In this document: piece after piece, positions 42,535-52,498 of the stretch
How the letters are laid out: the number at the start of each line of letters is the position of its first letter
Position numbering within the stretch: the stretch's first letter is position 1
Assembly: GCF_004963255.1 (NCBI RefSeq)
Contig: NZ_SUGA01000008.1
Span: 135,433-199,432, forward strand
From: Mesorhizobium sp.
GTDB taxonomy: Bacteria > Pseudomonadota > Alphaproteobacteria > Rhizobiales > Rhizobiaceae
DNA: 64,000 nt
Direction of reading: 5' to 3'
Made by a program: the position numbers and the translations under genes
The notes under the pieces: model-generated
Told to the model about the DNA's origin: nothing
Databases searched by the model: none
What the model saw: the letters and a program-made list of their open reading frames with translations, nothing else

Positions 42535-42542
42535 TCGCCCTT

Positions 42543-42645
42543 AAAGCGCGTCGCGCTGAAACGGATTCAAGCGACGCGCTTTAAGTCTTTGTTTTGATGC
42601 ATGTCGTTGTCCCAGAACCGCTACGCACTTCTGAGCGACATGCAT
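42543..42645. repeat. Two-hairpin mosaic repeat (RIME-like), third type
   Basis: Hairpin 1 (42543-42582) has arms AAAGCGCGTCGC and GCGACGCGCTTT. A linker with GTCTTTGTTTTG follows. Hairpin 2 (42597-42645) has arms ATGCATGTCG and CGACATGCAT. The middle ACCGCTACGCACTT-like part is shared with repeats of the second type. Confidence 0.8.
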
Positions 42646-42662
42646 TAGGTTTTATGGACGAA

Positions 42663-42694
42663 AAAGCCCGGCGCGATCGTTCGCGCCGGGCTTT
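42663..42694. terminator. Bidirectional intrinsic terminator
   Basis: AAAGCCCGGCGCGA and TCGCGCCGGGCTTT pair perfectly around TCGT. T runs follow on both strands. It ends the MHS transporter gene and possibly the small 42343 gene. Confidence 0.88.
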
Positions 42695-42716
42695 CTTGTC
42701 GAGCAGATGACCGAGG

Positions 42717-44606
42717 TCAGTCCTTGGCGTGCAAGTCGGTGCCGAGCGTATCCCTGACGAAGATCATGCCGATGATCAGCGACATCGCCGCGATGATCAC
42801 CGGGTACCAGAGGCCGTAGTAGATATCGCCCTTGTAGGCGCTGAGCGCGAACACGGTCGCGGGCAGCAGGCCGCCGAACCAACCGTTGCCGATATGGTAA
42901 GGCAACGACATGCCGGTGTAGCGGATGCGGGTCGGGAACATCTCGACCAGGATCGCGGCGATCGGCCCATAGACCATGGTCACAAACAGCACCAGGATGA
43001 ACAGGATGCCGATCGTCATCGGCCAGTTGATGGCCGCCGGATCGGCGAACATGGCGAACGCGCCGCCGCCCGGTATGGTGTAGACCGTGACTTCCGTCGC
43101 GCCGGCCGCCTCATCCTTGGTCAGGATCTTGTCGGCGATCGCCTGTTCGGCCGGAACCGTGGCTTTCTCGCCGCCACGGATCGTGGCCGCATCGAGCTTC
43201 AGTTCGGGATTGGCCGCGATGAAGGCGTCGAGCTTCTGGTCCGCCACCTTGGCCGCAGCGCGCTTCAGCGGATAGCCGCCGTCCTTCAGCGCCATGTTAA
43301 CCGCCTTCTGGAAGACCCCCTCCTTGGCCTTGGCCTGATCGCCGGCAGCAACGGCATCATAAGAATCCACCGTCTCGTTGCCGATCTTGACCGTGGCCGC
43401 AGTTCCAGGCGCGGCCGTCGTGACAACGTCGTATGGCACTGAGTTCTTGGTCAGGAACGAGGTCGCGATATCGCAGGATGTCGTGAACTTCGCCGTGCCG
43501 ACCGGGTTGAACTGGAACCTGCAGTCGCCGGGTGCTGCGGTCACCGTCGCGCGGGTGTTCTGCTGGGCGGTGGCCAGAGCCGGGTTGGCGGCCGAGGTCA
43601 ACGCCTTGAACAGCGGGAAGGTGCAGACGATGCCCAAGGCCAGTCCGGCCATGATGATCGGCTTGCGGCCGATCTTGTCGGACAGCCAGCCGAACACGAC
43701 GAAGAAGATCGAGCCGATGGCAAGCGCTATGGCGATCATGATGTTGACCGACTGCGCGTCGACCTTCAGCACGTTGGTGAGGAAGAAGAGGGCGTAGAAC
43801 TGGCCATTGTACCAGATCACGGCCTGGCCGGCGGTGAGGCCGAGCAGCGCCAGAAGGGCGATCTTGGCATTTTTCCACTGGCCGAAAGCCTCCGTCAGCG
43901 GCGCCTTGGAGCCCTTGCCCTCGTCCTTCATACGCTGGAAGGTGGGCGATTCCGACAGCGACAGCCGAATCCAGACCGAAACGGCGAGCAGCAGGAAGGA
44001 AACGATGAAGGGAATGCGCCAGCCCCAGCTTGCATAGGTTTCCTTGCTGAGCGAGGCCTGCACGATCAGAATGACGATGAGCGACAGGAACAGGCCGAGC
44101 GTAGCGGTCGTCTGGATCCATGACGTGTAGTAGCCACGGCGATCGTCGGGCGCATGCTCGGCGACATAGGTTGCCGCACCGCCATATTCGCCCCCGAGCG
44201 CCAGGCCCTGCAGCATGCGCAGCCCGATCAGGATCACCGGCGCCGCGATGCCCCAGCTCGCATAGCCGGGCAGCAGGCCGACCAGGAAGGTCGACAGGCC
44301 CATGATCGTCATAGTGACTAGGAATGTGTATTTGCGGCCGACCAAATCGCCGATCCGCCCGAACACCAGCGCCCCGAACGGACGCACGAGGAAGCCGGCG
44401 GCAAAGGCCAGCAGCGCGAAGATGTTGCGCGTCGCCTCCGGAATCGCCGGACTGAAGAAGGTCGAGCCGATGAAGGCTGCCAGCGAGCCGTAAAGATAGA
44501 AATCATACCATTCGAAAACGGTGCCGAGCGATGAGGCGAAGATGACTTTCTTCTCCTCTCGCGTCATGCCGCGGCTGGTTCCGCCGGCGGCCGATGCCAT
44601 TGCCAT
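42717..44606 (-). CDS. MHS-family MFS transporter with large inserted domain
   Basis: 629 residues from ATG 44606, chosen because GGAGG is 9 bp upstream; ATG 44612 is too close to it. The metabolite:H+ symporter pattern is clear: SSLGTVFEWYDFYLYGSLAA, the loop GRIGDLVGRKYTF and LSDKIGRKPIIM. Twelve membrane segments are expected, but a hydrophilic block of about 190 residues (about 339-527) stands between segments 8 and 9 and carries two Cys (362, 378). Typical MHS proteins have 430-450 residues and lack it. Substrate unknown; dicarboxylate-like compounds are common for this group. Confidence 0.85.
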   Translation of the reverse strand: MAMASAAGGTSRGMTREEKKVIFASSLGTVFEWYDFYLYGSLAAFIGSTFFSPAIPEATRNIFALLAFAAGFLVRPFGALVFGRIGDLVGRKYTFLVTMTIMGLSTFLVGLLPGYASWGIAAPVILIGLRMLQGLALGGEYGGAATYVAEHAPDDRRGYYTSWIQTTATLGLFLSLIVILIVQASLSKETYASWGWRIPFIVSFLLLAVSVWIRLSLSESPTFQRMKDEGKGSKAPLTEAFGQWKNAKIALLALLGLTAGQAVIWYNGQFYALFFLTNVLKVDAQSVNIMIAIALAIGSIFFVVFGWLSDKIGRKPIIMAGLALGIVCTFPLFKALTSAANPALATAQQNTRATVTAAPGDCRFQFNPVGTAKFTTSCDIATSFLTKNSVPYDVVTTAAPGTAATVKIGNETVDSYDAVAAGDQAKAKEGVFQKAVNMALKDGGYPLKRAAAKVADQKLDAFIAANPELKLDAATIRGGEKATVPAEQAIADKILTKDEAAGATEVTVYTIPGGGAFAMFADPAAINWPMTIGILFILVLFVTMVYGPIAAILVEMFPTRIRYTGMSLPYHIGNGWFGGLLPATVFALSAYKGDIYYGLWYPVIIAAMSLIIGMIFVRDTLGTDLHAKD

Positions 44607-44755
44607 TTGCATATCCTCCCGTGAGATCCCGTCTGTCCTCGACAGCTGCGCGCCGCACTCCTCCGAACGCGGACTCGAAAACGCAGCCAACGAAGCAAAA
44701 AATGACAGAAATGACGGCCGAAAGGCACCGCGACGATGGGATTATGACTTTGGTA

Positions 44756-45577
44756 TTAGGTGCGTTGCGGGAGCGGCGCATCGCTCAGCCTTTGCAGTGC
44801 CTCGAGCAGGCTGACCGCCGCCATCATGTCGCGTTTGCGGGCCGAGCGGCGCGCGACAGCCTCCGCGTCCTGGCCCCAGTGCTCGATCTGCCAGTCCTCG
44901 TCGACATGGGCCGCTGCCCAAGCTTCCTCGGCGTCCAGCTCGCCGAAATCCACGGCCAGCGCCAGCAGCGCCGAACCGGTCAGCGCCGTCATGACATGGA
45001 TGGCGGCCAGCCGCATCGGCTCCGAGCGTTGGCCAAGATGCGCGCCGAGGATCGAGATCGCTTCGCGCGGTTGCTCGACATGGATGATGCCTTCGGCAAG
45101 GTTGAAGCGCGCGCCGAGGCTGCTGCGCGCCCAGTCCAGCACCGGATCCCACAGCTTGTTCTGGCGATCGACCAAGCCTTGCGGACCGTCGGCGCGGTAG
45201 CAAAGCAGATCGGACGAGGCGAAGCGCAGCACATCCTCCAGCACCGCCTGCGGGTCCGAGGCGACGCCGTCGATGGCGGTGTTGACGAGGCGCATGACCG
45301 GCATCGTCACGGGGTCGATCACTTCGTCCTGTGCGCTGAATTCGCCCGCCACAAGTGCTGCGGCCTTTTCGGTCGGCAGCACCATCACGGCTTTGCCCGG
45401 CGTGCGCACCGGACGGCCGTCGAGATGAACGGCAAAGCCGTTTTCCACCGGGACAACCGAAACCGCCTTGTAGAAGCGCTTCGGCAGCGGCGTCTTCATC
45501 TGGATTTGGGCGCGGCGCACGGGATCGGGATCGGAAAGCAGTTTTCCGGCTTCGAGGTCTTCGAGGATGTCGCGCAT
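44756..45577 (-). CDS. ATP12-family chaperone
   Basis: 273 residues. The ATP12 family is recognised by FYKAVSVVPVENGFAVHLDGRPVRTPGK at the start (read here in part), VDPVTMPVMRLVNTAIDG-like and SDLLCYRADGPQGLVDRQ in the middle. In mitochondria ATP12 binds the F1 alpha subunit during ATP synthase assembly; alphaproteobacteria carry the same gene. It follows eamA by 10 bp and is probably the last gene of rluD-eamA-atp12. Confidence 0.92.
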   Translation of the reverse strand: MRDILEDLEAGKLLSDPDPVRRAQIQMKTPLPKRFYKAVSVVPVENGFAVHLDGRPVRTPGKAVMVLPTEKAAALVAGEFSAQDEVIDPVTMPVMRLVNTAIDGVASDPQAVLEDVLRFASSDLLCYRADGPQGLVDRQNKLWDPVLDWARSSLGARFNLAEGIIHVEQPREAISILGAHLGQRSEPMRLAAIHVMTALTGSALLALAVDFGELDAEEAWAAAHVDEDWQIEHWGQDAEAVARRSARKRDMMAAVSLLEALQRLSDAPLPQRT

Positions 45578-45587
45578 GTCAAACTTC

Positions 45588-46505
45588 CTAAACTGTCGGC
45601 TGCCTGCGCGCCGGCCGGTTGACGATGATGAGGCCGGCGGCGATCAGGGCCAGAGCCAGGAATATCCTGGTCGTCGGCGCTTCACCAAGGACCACCGCGC
45701 CGCACAAGACGCCGAACACCGGCGACAGGAAGGCGAAGCTCGACAGACCGGACGCGGGGTAGCGCCGCAGCAACCAGAACCACAATACATAGGTGAAGGC
45801 GACGATATAGAAAGACTGGAAGAGCAGCGCCAGCGTCGGCAAGGTTGCAACCGCGCGAATGGGCGGGCCGGCCAAGGGCATCACCAGGAAACCGACTATC
45901 GCCGCGCCGGCCAGTTGGTAGAGCAGAAGTTTCTCGGCGCTGGTCGCGACAAGTTTCGAGCGCTTGATGACGATGCTGGTCGCCGCCCACAGGACGCCGG
46001 AACCCAGGCTGAGCAGATCGCCCGGAAGGGTCGTGTCGGTGCCGGCGACAATGCCGTCCGAGAACACGGCCACCAGGCCGCAGAAGGCGAGAACAAGCCC
46101 GCCGAGCTTGCGCGCGTTGATGTGCTCGCCGAGCAGGAAATGACCGCCGATCAGCACCCAGAACGGCATGGTGTTGACCAGCAGCGTGTTGCGGGCGACG
46201 GTGGTGTATTCAAGCCCGATATAGAGGCACAGGAACTCGACGCCGAAAAGCACGCCGACGACGATGCCGGCGGCCAGCGTCCCATCCGCTTCGAACAGCT
46301 TGATACCGCGCAGCCGGCACCAGGCAAGCACGCAGGCTCCCCCGATGAGCGACCGTGCGATCGAGACGAAGACGGGGTCGTAGCCTGCGTAGGAAATCTT
46401 GGCGGCGACGTAGTTCAGTCCCCACGAGAAGGTCAGCCCGACCATGATGGCCGCGGCCGCCATGTCGACCGCGTCGCGGCGATCCAGTGCGGGCGCAACG
46501 GTCAA
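45588..46505 (-). CDS. EamA-family (DMT) transporter
   Basis: 305 residues starting with TTG 46505, one base after the rluD stop codon (TAG-A-TTG), with GGAGG 7 bp upstream inside the rluD end. Ten membrane helices in two EamA halves are visible: the first includes VGLTFSWGLNYVAAKI, the second starts around LLSLGSGVLWAATSIVIKRS. Probable inner membrane exporter of amino acids or other metabolites; substrate unknown. Confidence 0.87.
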   Translation of the reverse strand: MTVAPALDRRDAVDMAAAAIMVGLTFSWGLNYVAAKISYAGYDPVFVSIARSLIGGACVLAWCRLRGIKLFEADGTLAAGIVVGVLFGVEFLCLYIGLEYTTVARNTLLVNTMPFWVLIGGHFLLGEHINARKLGGLVLAFCGLVAVFSDGIVAGTDTTLPGDLLSLGSGVLWAATSIVIKRSKLVATSAEKLLLYQLAGAAIVGFLVMPLAGPPIRAVATLPTLALLFQSFYIVAFTYVLWFWLLRRYPASGLSSFAFLSPVFGVLCGAVVLGEAPTTRIFLALALIAAGLIIVNRPARRQPTV

Positions 46506-46506
46506 T

Positions 46507-47487
46507 CTAGTCCTCCGCGCTCTGTTCGTCGAAGCCGAGCAGGTTCCAGCTCTGGCGCATATGCGGCGGCATCGGCGCCGTCACATCGATGACGCCCTGG
46601 TCCGGATGCGGGATGACGATGCGGCGGGCGTGCAGATGCAGGCGGTTCTGGATGCCCCCCGGGAATTCCCAGTTGGTATCGGCCTCGAAATATTTCGGGT
46701 CGCCGATGATCGGGCAGCCGATATGGGCTGCGTGGACGCGCAACTGATGCGTTCGGCCGGTATAGGGCTCCATCTCCAGCCAGGAAAGCGACTGAGCCGC
46801 CTGCTCGACGACGCGATAGTAGGACACGGCATGGTCGGCGCCCTTCTCGCCATGCTTGGCGACACGCACGCGGTCGCCGTCCGGCGTTGCCTCCTTGACC
46901 AGCCAGGTCGAGATCTTGTCCTCGCGCTTCGGCGGCACGCCCTTGACCAGCGCCCAGTAGGTCTTCTTGGTCTCGCGCGCCCGGAATGCTTCCGAGAGCT
47001 TCATCGCGGCAAGACGCGTGCGGGCAACCACCAGCACGCCGGACGTGTCGCGGTCGAGGCGGTGGACAAGCCGCGGCTTCTCGCCCTTCTGGTTGCGCCA
47101 GGCTTCCAGCATGTCGTCGACATTGCGGGTGACGCCCGAGCCGCCCTGCACCGCCAGGCCGGCCGGCTTGTTGAAGACGAAGACCTTCGGGTCCTCGTGC
47201 AGAAGCATCTTGGCGAGCACGTCGGCATCGCCCTGGTTGCGGATCGAGTGGCCGGTAAGCGGCGCATCGCCTTTCTTGTCGATGTCGAGCGGCGGGATAC
47301 GCACCGTCTGGCCTGGCTCGACGCGCGTGTCTGCCTTCGCCCGGCCACCGTCGATGCGGATCTGACCCGAGCGCAACAGCTTCTGCAGGTGGCCAAAGCC
47401 GAGGCCCGGATAATGGACCTTGAACCAGCGGTCGAGCCGCATGCCCGCCTCGCCGGCCTCCACCGTGATCTGTTCTACACCTGCCAT
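46507..47487 (-). CDS. RluC/RluD-family 23S rRNA pseudouridine synthase
   Basis: 326 residues. An S4-like N-terminal domain (MRLDRWFKVHYPGLGFGHLQ) precedes the catalytic domain with the nucleophile Asp in VHRLDRDTSGVLVVART and the conserved GRTHQLRVHAAHIGCPI. It isomerises uridines in 23S rRNA; RluC and RluD cannot be told apart safely here. It heads rluD-eamA-atp12, with the TTG start of eamA placed directly at its stop. Confidence 0.92.
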   Translation of the reverse strand: MAGVEQITVEAGEAGMRLDRWFKVHYPGLGFGHLQKLLRSGQIRIDGGRAKADTRVEPGQTVRIPPLDIDKKGDAPLTGHSIRNQGDADVLAKMLLHEDPKVFVFNKPAGLAVQGGSGVTRNVDDMLEAWRNQKGEKPRLVHRLDRDTSGVLVVARTRLAAMKLSEAFRARETKKTYWALVKGVPPKREDKISTWLVKEATPDGDRVRVAKHGEKGADHAVSYYRVVEQAAQSLSWLEMEPYTGRTHQLRVHAAHIGCPIIGDPKYFEADTNWEFPGGIQNRLHLHARRIVIPHPDQGVIDVTAPMPPHMRQSWNLLGFDEQSAED

Positions 47488-47610
47488 GGATACGCTTTTC
47501 CGTTTGAAAGCGGCGCCATAGCACTAAGGCAAACAGGTTGCGAGCCAAAGACCCAACAAAGCCGGACGATTACCCCAATCGCGACGCTGATGACGGGCTG
47601 GTCCGTTCGC

Positions 47611-47976
47611 TCAGTCGGCGGAGGATGGCGGCGATAACGCGCAAACCGTCGAGCGCGTCAGGAAGCGCTTCTCGCGGCCATTGTCGAGCGAGAACATGCC
47701 GCCCCTGCCCTTCACCACGTCGATGATCAGGTCGGTGTGCTTCCAAACTTCATACTGCGAGGCGCTGATATAGACCGGCGTGTCACCGATCTCGCCGAGC
47801 ATCACGTCATTGTCGCCGATCATGAACTCGCCGCGCGCATAGCACATTGGCGAGGATCCGTCGCAGCAGCCGCCGGACTGGTGAAAGAGCACCGGCCCGT
47901 GGTCGGCAATGATCTCGGCCAGCAGCGCCTTGGCCGCCGCCGTGGCCGAGACTTTGCCCAATGAAGCCCTGTCCAT
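47611..47976 (-). CDS. DUF779 family protein
   Basis: 121 residues. The family is known by FHQSGGCCDGSSPMCYARGEF, with three Cys that may bind metal, followed by GDTPVYISASQYEVWKHTDL. DUF779 genes typically accompany acetaldehyde dehydrogenases, and here the gene follows one on the same strand. A strong hairpin lies in the 70 bp between them. The function is unknown; a role in enzyme maturation or quality control is a guess. Confidence 0.88.
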   Translation of the reverse strand: MDRASLGKVSATAAAKALLAEIIADHGPVLFHQSGGCCDGSSPMCYARGEFMIGDNDVMLGEIGDTPVYISASQYEVWKHTDLIIDVVKGRGGMFSLDNGREKRFLTRSTVCALSPPSSAD

Positions 47977-47996
47977 GGCAATCCTCCTATGTCGAA

Positions 47997-48024
47997 GGGA
48001 GGGCGCCGTTCTTGGCGCCCTCCC
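47997..48024 (-). terminator. GC-rich hairpin between aldehyde dehydrogenase and DUF779 genes
   Basis: GGGAGGGCGCC and GGCGCCCTCCC form a perfect 11-bp stem around GTTCTT. On the minus strand only TTCGA follows, so termination would be partial. It may act as an attenuator or as an RNA stabiliser that lowers or separates expression of the downstream gene. Confidence 0.6.
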
Positions 48025-48046
48025 TTCCCCCTTCGCTCTGGGAGGA

Positions 48047-49564
<1,518 letters not shown>

Positions 49565-49672
49565 TGTCTGCCTCCCAGCAAAACGGCGTCACGGAATGTG
49601 GCGCGTCGCTGGAGACACTTGCGGATGCTCTTCAGTGTGTCATCCCCAGGAGAACGGATCGTGGCTGCCGAG

Positions 49673-49690
49673 TGTCGCAGAACTGCGACA
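49673..49690. promoter_or_regulatory. TGTCGCA-type operator upstream of the aldehyde dehydrogenase gene
   Basis: TGTCGCAGAACTGCGACA has 8-bp perfect arms around AA. It lies about 115 bp upstream of the aldehyde dehydrogenase ATG and 16 bp after the stop of the regulator gene. TGTCGC-N-GCGACA words are typical upstream sites of AcoR-like activators, so the adjacent regulator is the natural candidate. Confidence 0.65.
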
Positions 49691-49706
49691 GGTCAGGCTG
49701 CGCAAA

Positions 49707-50675
49707 TCAATGCGGGCGGCGGATGCTGAAACGGGCGAGCTTGCGATGCAGCGTCGCGCGCGAAATGCCGAGGCTCTGTGCCGCTGCCGAGACATTGCCG
49801 CCGGTGCGCGCCATCGCACGCTGCAGCACGCTGCGTTCGGCATCGTCGAGATCTTCGCGGGCCCTGGCCGTATCCCCAAGGATGTCTGCGGCAAGCAGGC
49901 CCCTGGCCAGGCCTTCCGACGTTATGCCAAGAGCAAGCCGCGCCGAGCGTGTCGCGCCGATCACAAGGTCGTCGGCGTCGACGGCGATCAATGCGCCGGC
50001 GCTGCGCTCGGCAACCGGTGCAAGCAGGATGCGGGCATTGGAATAGACCATACGGAAATTCTCGGCCTCGATACGGCGCGCGGCATCGCCCACCGCGACC
50101 GAGATAAGCTGGACGAAGCCTTCCGTGAGGTCGGAGCGGCAGGACGATACGTCGAGCGCGGCTGCCAAATTGCCTTCATGGTCAAAGACGGGAGCCGTGG
50201 TGCAGCTCATCAGCGTGTTGCGCGAAAAGAAATGCTGGTCGCGATGGATGGTGAGCGGCCGCTGATCGGCAAGACAAGTGCCGATGCCGTTGGTGCCTTC
50301 ACTGTCTTCGCTCCAGACCGTGCCGGTCCACAGGCCCCATTCGTCGAAGGTCTCGTCGTCGGCAACCGCGCCCCGGCGCTCGACCGGGATGCCGTCGCGG
50401 TCGGCCAGCATCACGCAGCAGCCGACCCCGCCGACCGCCTGATAGAGCCGGTTGAGGCTTGTCTCGGCCGCGCGGATCATCCGTTCCATGCGCTGCCGTG
50501 CCTGCCGCAATTCGGCTTCGGTCAGCCGCCTTGGCGCCTTGCGCTCGGCCGGATCGAGGTGATGCAGTTGAAGGGAACGCCGCCACGAGGCGACCAACGC
50601 CGAATGGGCCGCATCGCTTCTGGCGATCGAAGCCTGGACGAAATCCGCATGACCGGCTGCTTGCCGCCCGCTCAA
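49707..50675 (-). CDS. AcoR-like GAF/Fis transcriptional regulator lacking the AAA+ domain
   Basis: 322 residues. The N-terminal part (about 1-200) resembles the AcoR sensor: LTEAELRQARQRMERMIRAA, a GAF region with GVGCCVMLADRDG, and the conserved LWTGTVWSEDSEGTNGIGTC. The C-terminus is a Fis helix-turn-helix (GGNVSAAAQSLGISRATLHRK). AcoR-type activators carry a central AAA+ domain with GAFTGA between these parts; here none is present and the chain is half the usual length. It should bind DNA but cannot activate sigma-54 in the usual way. Confidence 0.88.
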   Translation of the reverse strand: MSGRQAAGHADFVQASIARSDAAHSALVASWRRSLQLHHLDPAERKAPRRLTEAELRQARQRMERMIRAAETSLNRLYQAVGGVGCCVMLADRDGIPVERRGAVADDETFDEWGLWTGTVWSEDSEGTNGIGTCLADQRPLTIHRDQHFFSRNTLMSCTTAPVFDHEGNLAAALDVSSCRSDLTEGFVQLISVAVGDAARRIEAENFRMVYSNARILLAPVAERSAGALIAVDADDLVIGATRSARLALGITSEGLARGLLAADILGDTARAREDLDDAERSVLQRAMARTGGNVSAAAQSLGISRATLHRKLARFSIRRPH

Positions 50676-50715
50676 ACCTATCCTCCCAGCGAGCGGACCT
50701 CCTTCCGCCCGTCGT

Positions 50716-50733
50716 TATATCCTTGTGGATATA
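50716..50733. promoter_or_regulatory. Dyad upstream of the AcoR-like regulator gene
   Basis: TATATCC-TTGT-GGATATA is a perfect 7-bp inverted repeat, 41-58 bp before the regulator ATG. It differs from the TGTCGCA dyad, so another factor may control the regulator gene. Confidence 0.4.
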
Positions 50734-50845
50734 TCCGATGGAAGAGTTGTAACGGTTGCAGCGTATCGGCGCTATAGGACGTTGGTTTAAGAGCATCGAG
50801 GCCCGGCCGAGCACGCCGAGCCAGGAGATTGAAGAGGCGCCAGAA

Positions 50846-51673
50846 TCAGTTGGCGGCCGCCTTCGGCTTGGACGAGCCGATCATCTTCCAGTTCTTGTAG
50901 AAGACCGAATTGATGCGCTCCACGCTGACCGAGACGATGGCGAGAAGGCCCGCGATCAGTTTTGGGAACGGAGACGGCCTGATGATGTCGACGAAGACGC
51001 AGTAGCGGCGGCCGTCATATTCGTTGACCGAGCGGTGGAACAGCGTGTCGTCGAAGATGAACAGAGGGTTGTCGTACCAGTAGTTCTTCTTGCTGCCGCA
51101 CTGGACGAAGATCTCCGCCTGCACCGGGATCAGATTGTAGAGGATGCGCAGGCTGAGGCGGAGCGGACCGAAATGCCAGGACGTGGATTCGCGCTTGCTG
51201 AAAACGGATACGGCGATCGTCTTGATGTATTTGTAGTCCTTGTTGAATTCGGGAACGTTGTCGATCTTGTGCTTGCCGTACCACTGATAGACATACATGC
51301 CGCGCCGGCCGGCGCCGAAATTGGCGTCGATGTCGGCGATGATCTCGTCCTTGCGGGCCTTGAAGACACCCAGGACCTCGTTGATCTCGCGCTGATAGTC
51401 TTCAGGGAATTGTTCGGGCTTCCAGACGCCGGGGTTGCGGTAGCAGAGAAGGTCGACAATCAGGTTGAACGGCGACAGTAGCCAGGTGAACAGGCCGTTG
51501 CCGAGGAAATAGCGCTCGAACAGGTTTCGGTTCTTTTGATCGTTGCGCATGACGTCGATCAGGCCGCAGACGACCCAGATCGTAGTCAGAATCGGGATGA
51601 AGTAGAAGGCGAGCGCGAGAACCACGACCGCGATGGCAGCCTTGCGGAGCGACTTGACGGTTTGCTTTTTCAT
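50846..51673 (-). CDS. Aspartyl/asparaginyl beta-hydroxylase family protein (LpxO-like)
   Basis: 275 residues from ATG 51673 with AGGA upstream. An N-terminal membrane anchor (AAIAVVVLALAFYFIPILTTIW) is followed by the dioxygenase domain; Fe/2-oxoglutarate ligands are probably in STSWHFGPLRLSLRIL and DDTLFHRSVNEYDGRRYCVF. A second hydrophobic stretch lies near the C-terminus (LIAGLLAIVSVSV). LpxO enzymes hydroxylate the secondary acyl chain of lipid A. This is the best candidate role, but the acceptor is not certain. Confidence 0.82.
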   Translation of the reverse strand: MKKQTVKSLRKAAIAVVVLALAFYFIPILTTIWVVCGLIDVMRNDQKNRNLFERYFLGNGLFTWLLSPFNLIVDLLCYRNPGVWKPEQFPEDYQREINEVLGVFKARKDEIIADIDANFGAGRRGMYVYQWYGKHKIDNVPEFNKDYKYIKTIAVSVFSKRESTSWHFGPLRLSLRILYNLIPVQAEIFVQCGSKKNYWYDNPLFIFDDTLFHRSVNEYDGRRYCVFVDIIRPSPFPKLIAGLLAIVSVSVERINSVFYKNWKMIGSSKPKAAAN

Positions 51674-51822
51674 TGTCCTACGCGCGGGAGCGCGATCCTG
51701 TTCCATGAGACAAAATCACGGCGACCCCCGCCAGCCGTGCGTCTTGATAAGATTTTTTGTTTCCCGGCACAATGCCGTCGCACGGGCCCGAGCGGTCTGT
51801 CAGCGCAAATATTTGGAGCGAG

Positions 51823-52497
51823 CTACTCCACTTCAGCTCCATGTCCAGCCGCCAGGCCGAGTTCATCCCATCGTTCCCTGGGAATCTGGCCGCCGACCAG
51901 GAATTCGAAGCCAACGACGCTTTCGCCGTCTCGAGCCAGTTCACAGTTGAATTTGAGCGCGTACCACTTCCCGCGGCTGCGAAAGGCGGCGCCTTTGATC
52001 GTGGTGCCTTTGACCGTCTCGTCGGCGGTCGCGTAAGGCGCGACCTGCTCCGGCTGGAATTCCGCCTTCCATTTCCTTATTTGGTCGAGCGCTTCCAGAT
52101 TGCACAATTGCACCATTCGCTCCTCGGAGGCGAAGGTGGCGAGATCGGCGCGCGCCTGACGGCTGCGCGGATCGGCAAGCGTCTTGCCGGACAGCATTTC
52201 GGTGGCGCGGACCATGGCGGGCTTGGCCGGAGGCGCAGCCTGGGCTGGCGCAGGAGGGAGCGGCTGTGACGTCGGCGTCGCCTCGATTGTCGGTGCCGGC
52301 CGCGGTCGCGTCGAGGCCTGGGACTGCTGGGGCGTCAGAATGTTGACCGAGACTCGCTCTTCCTCCAGTCGCCTCAGTGACTTGGGCAGCGGCATCAACG
52401 CCATCGCGCCAGCGAGCAGCACGTGCAGCCCGACCGATGTGGGTATGCCCCATGGCGTGGCTTCGCGACCAAGCGCGCCGACCGCCGGGCGGCGCAA
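51823..52497 (-). CDS. DUF930 domain protein with membrane anchor and Pro-rich linker
   Basis: 224 residues if started at the TTG at 52497, one base after the rarA stop codon (TGA-G-TTG). An N-terminal membrane helix (SVGLHVLLAGAMALMPLP), a Pro/Ala/Thr-rich linker (about 60-105) and a C-terminal DUF930 domain (ATEMLSGKTLADPRSRQAR, then CNLEALDQIRKWK) follow. The helix-linker-domain layout recalls TonB-like or other envelope proteins. The domain probably lies in the periplasm. Function unknown; an upstream start inside rarA is less likely. Confidence 0.75.
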   Translation of the reverse strand: MRRPAVGALGREATPWGIPTSVGLHVLLAGAMALMPLPKSLRRLEEERVSVNILTPQQSQASTRPRPAPTIEATPTSQPLPPAPAQAAPPAKPAMVRATEMLSGKTLADPRSRQARADLATFASEERMVQLCNLEALDQIRKWKAEFQPEQVAPYATADETVKGTTIKGAAFRSRGKWYALKFNCELARDGESVVGFEFLVGGQIPRERWDELGLAAGHGAEVE

Positions 52498-52498
52498 C

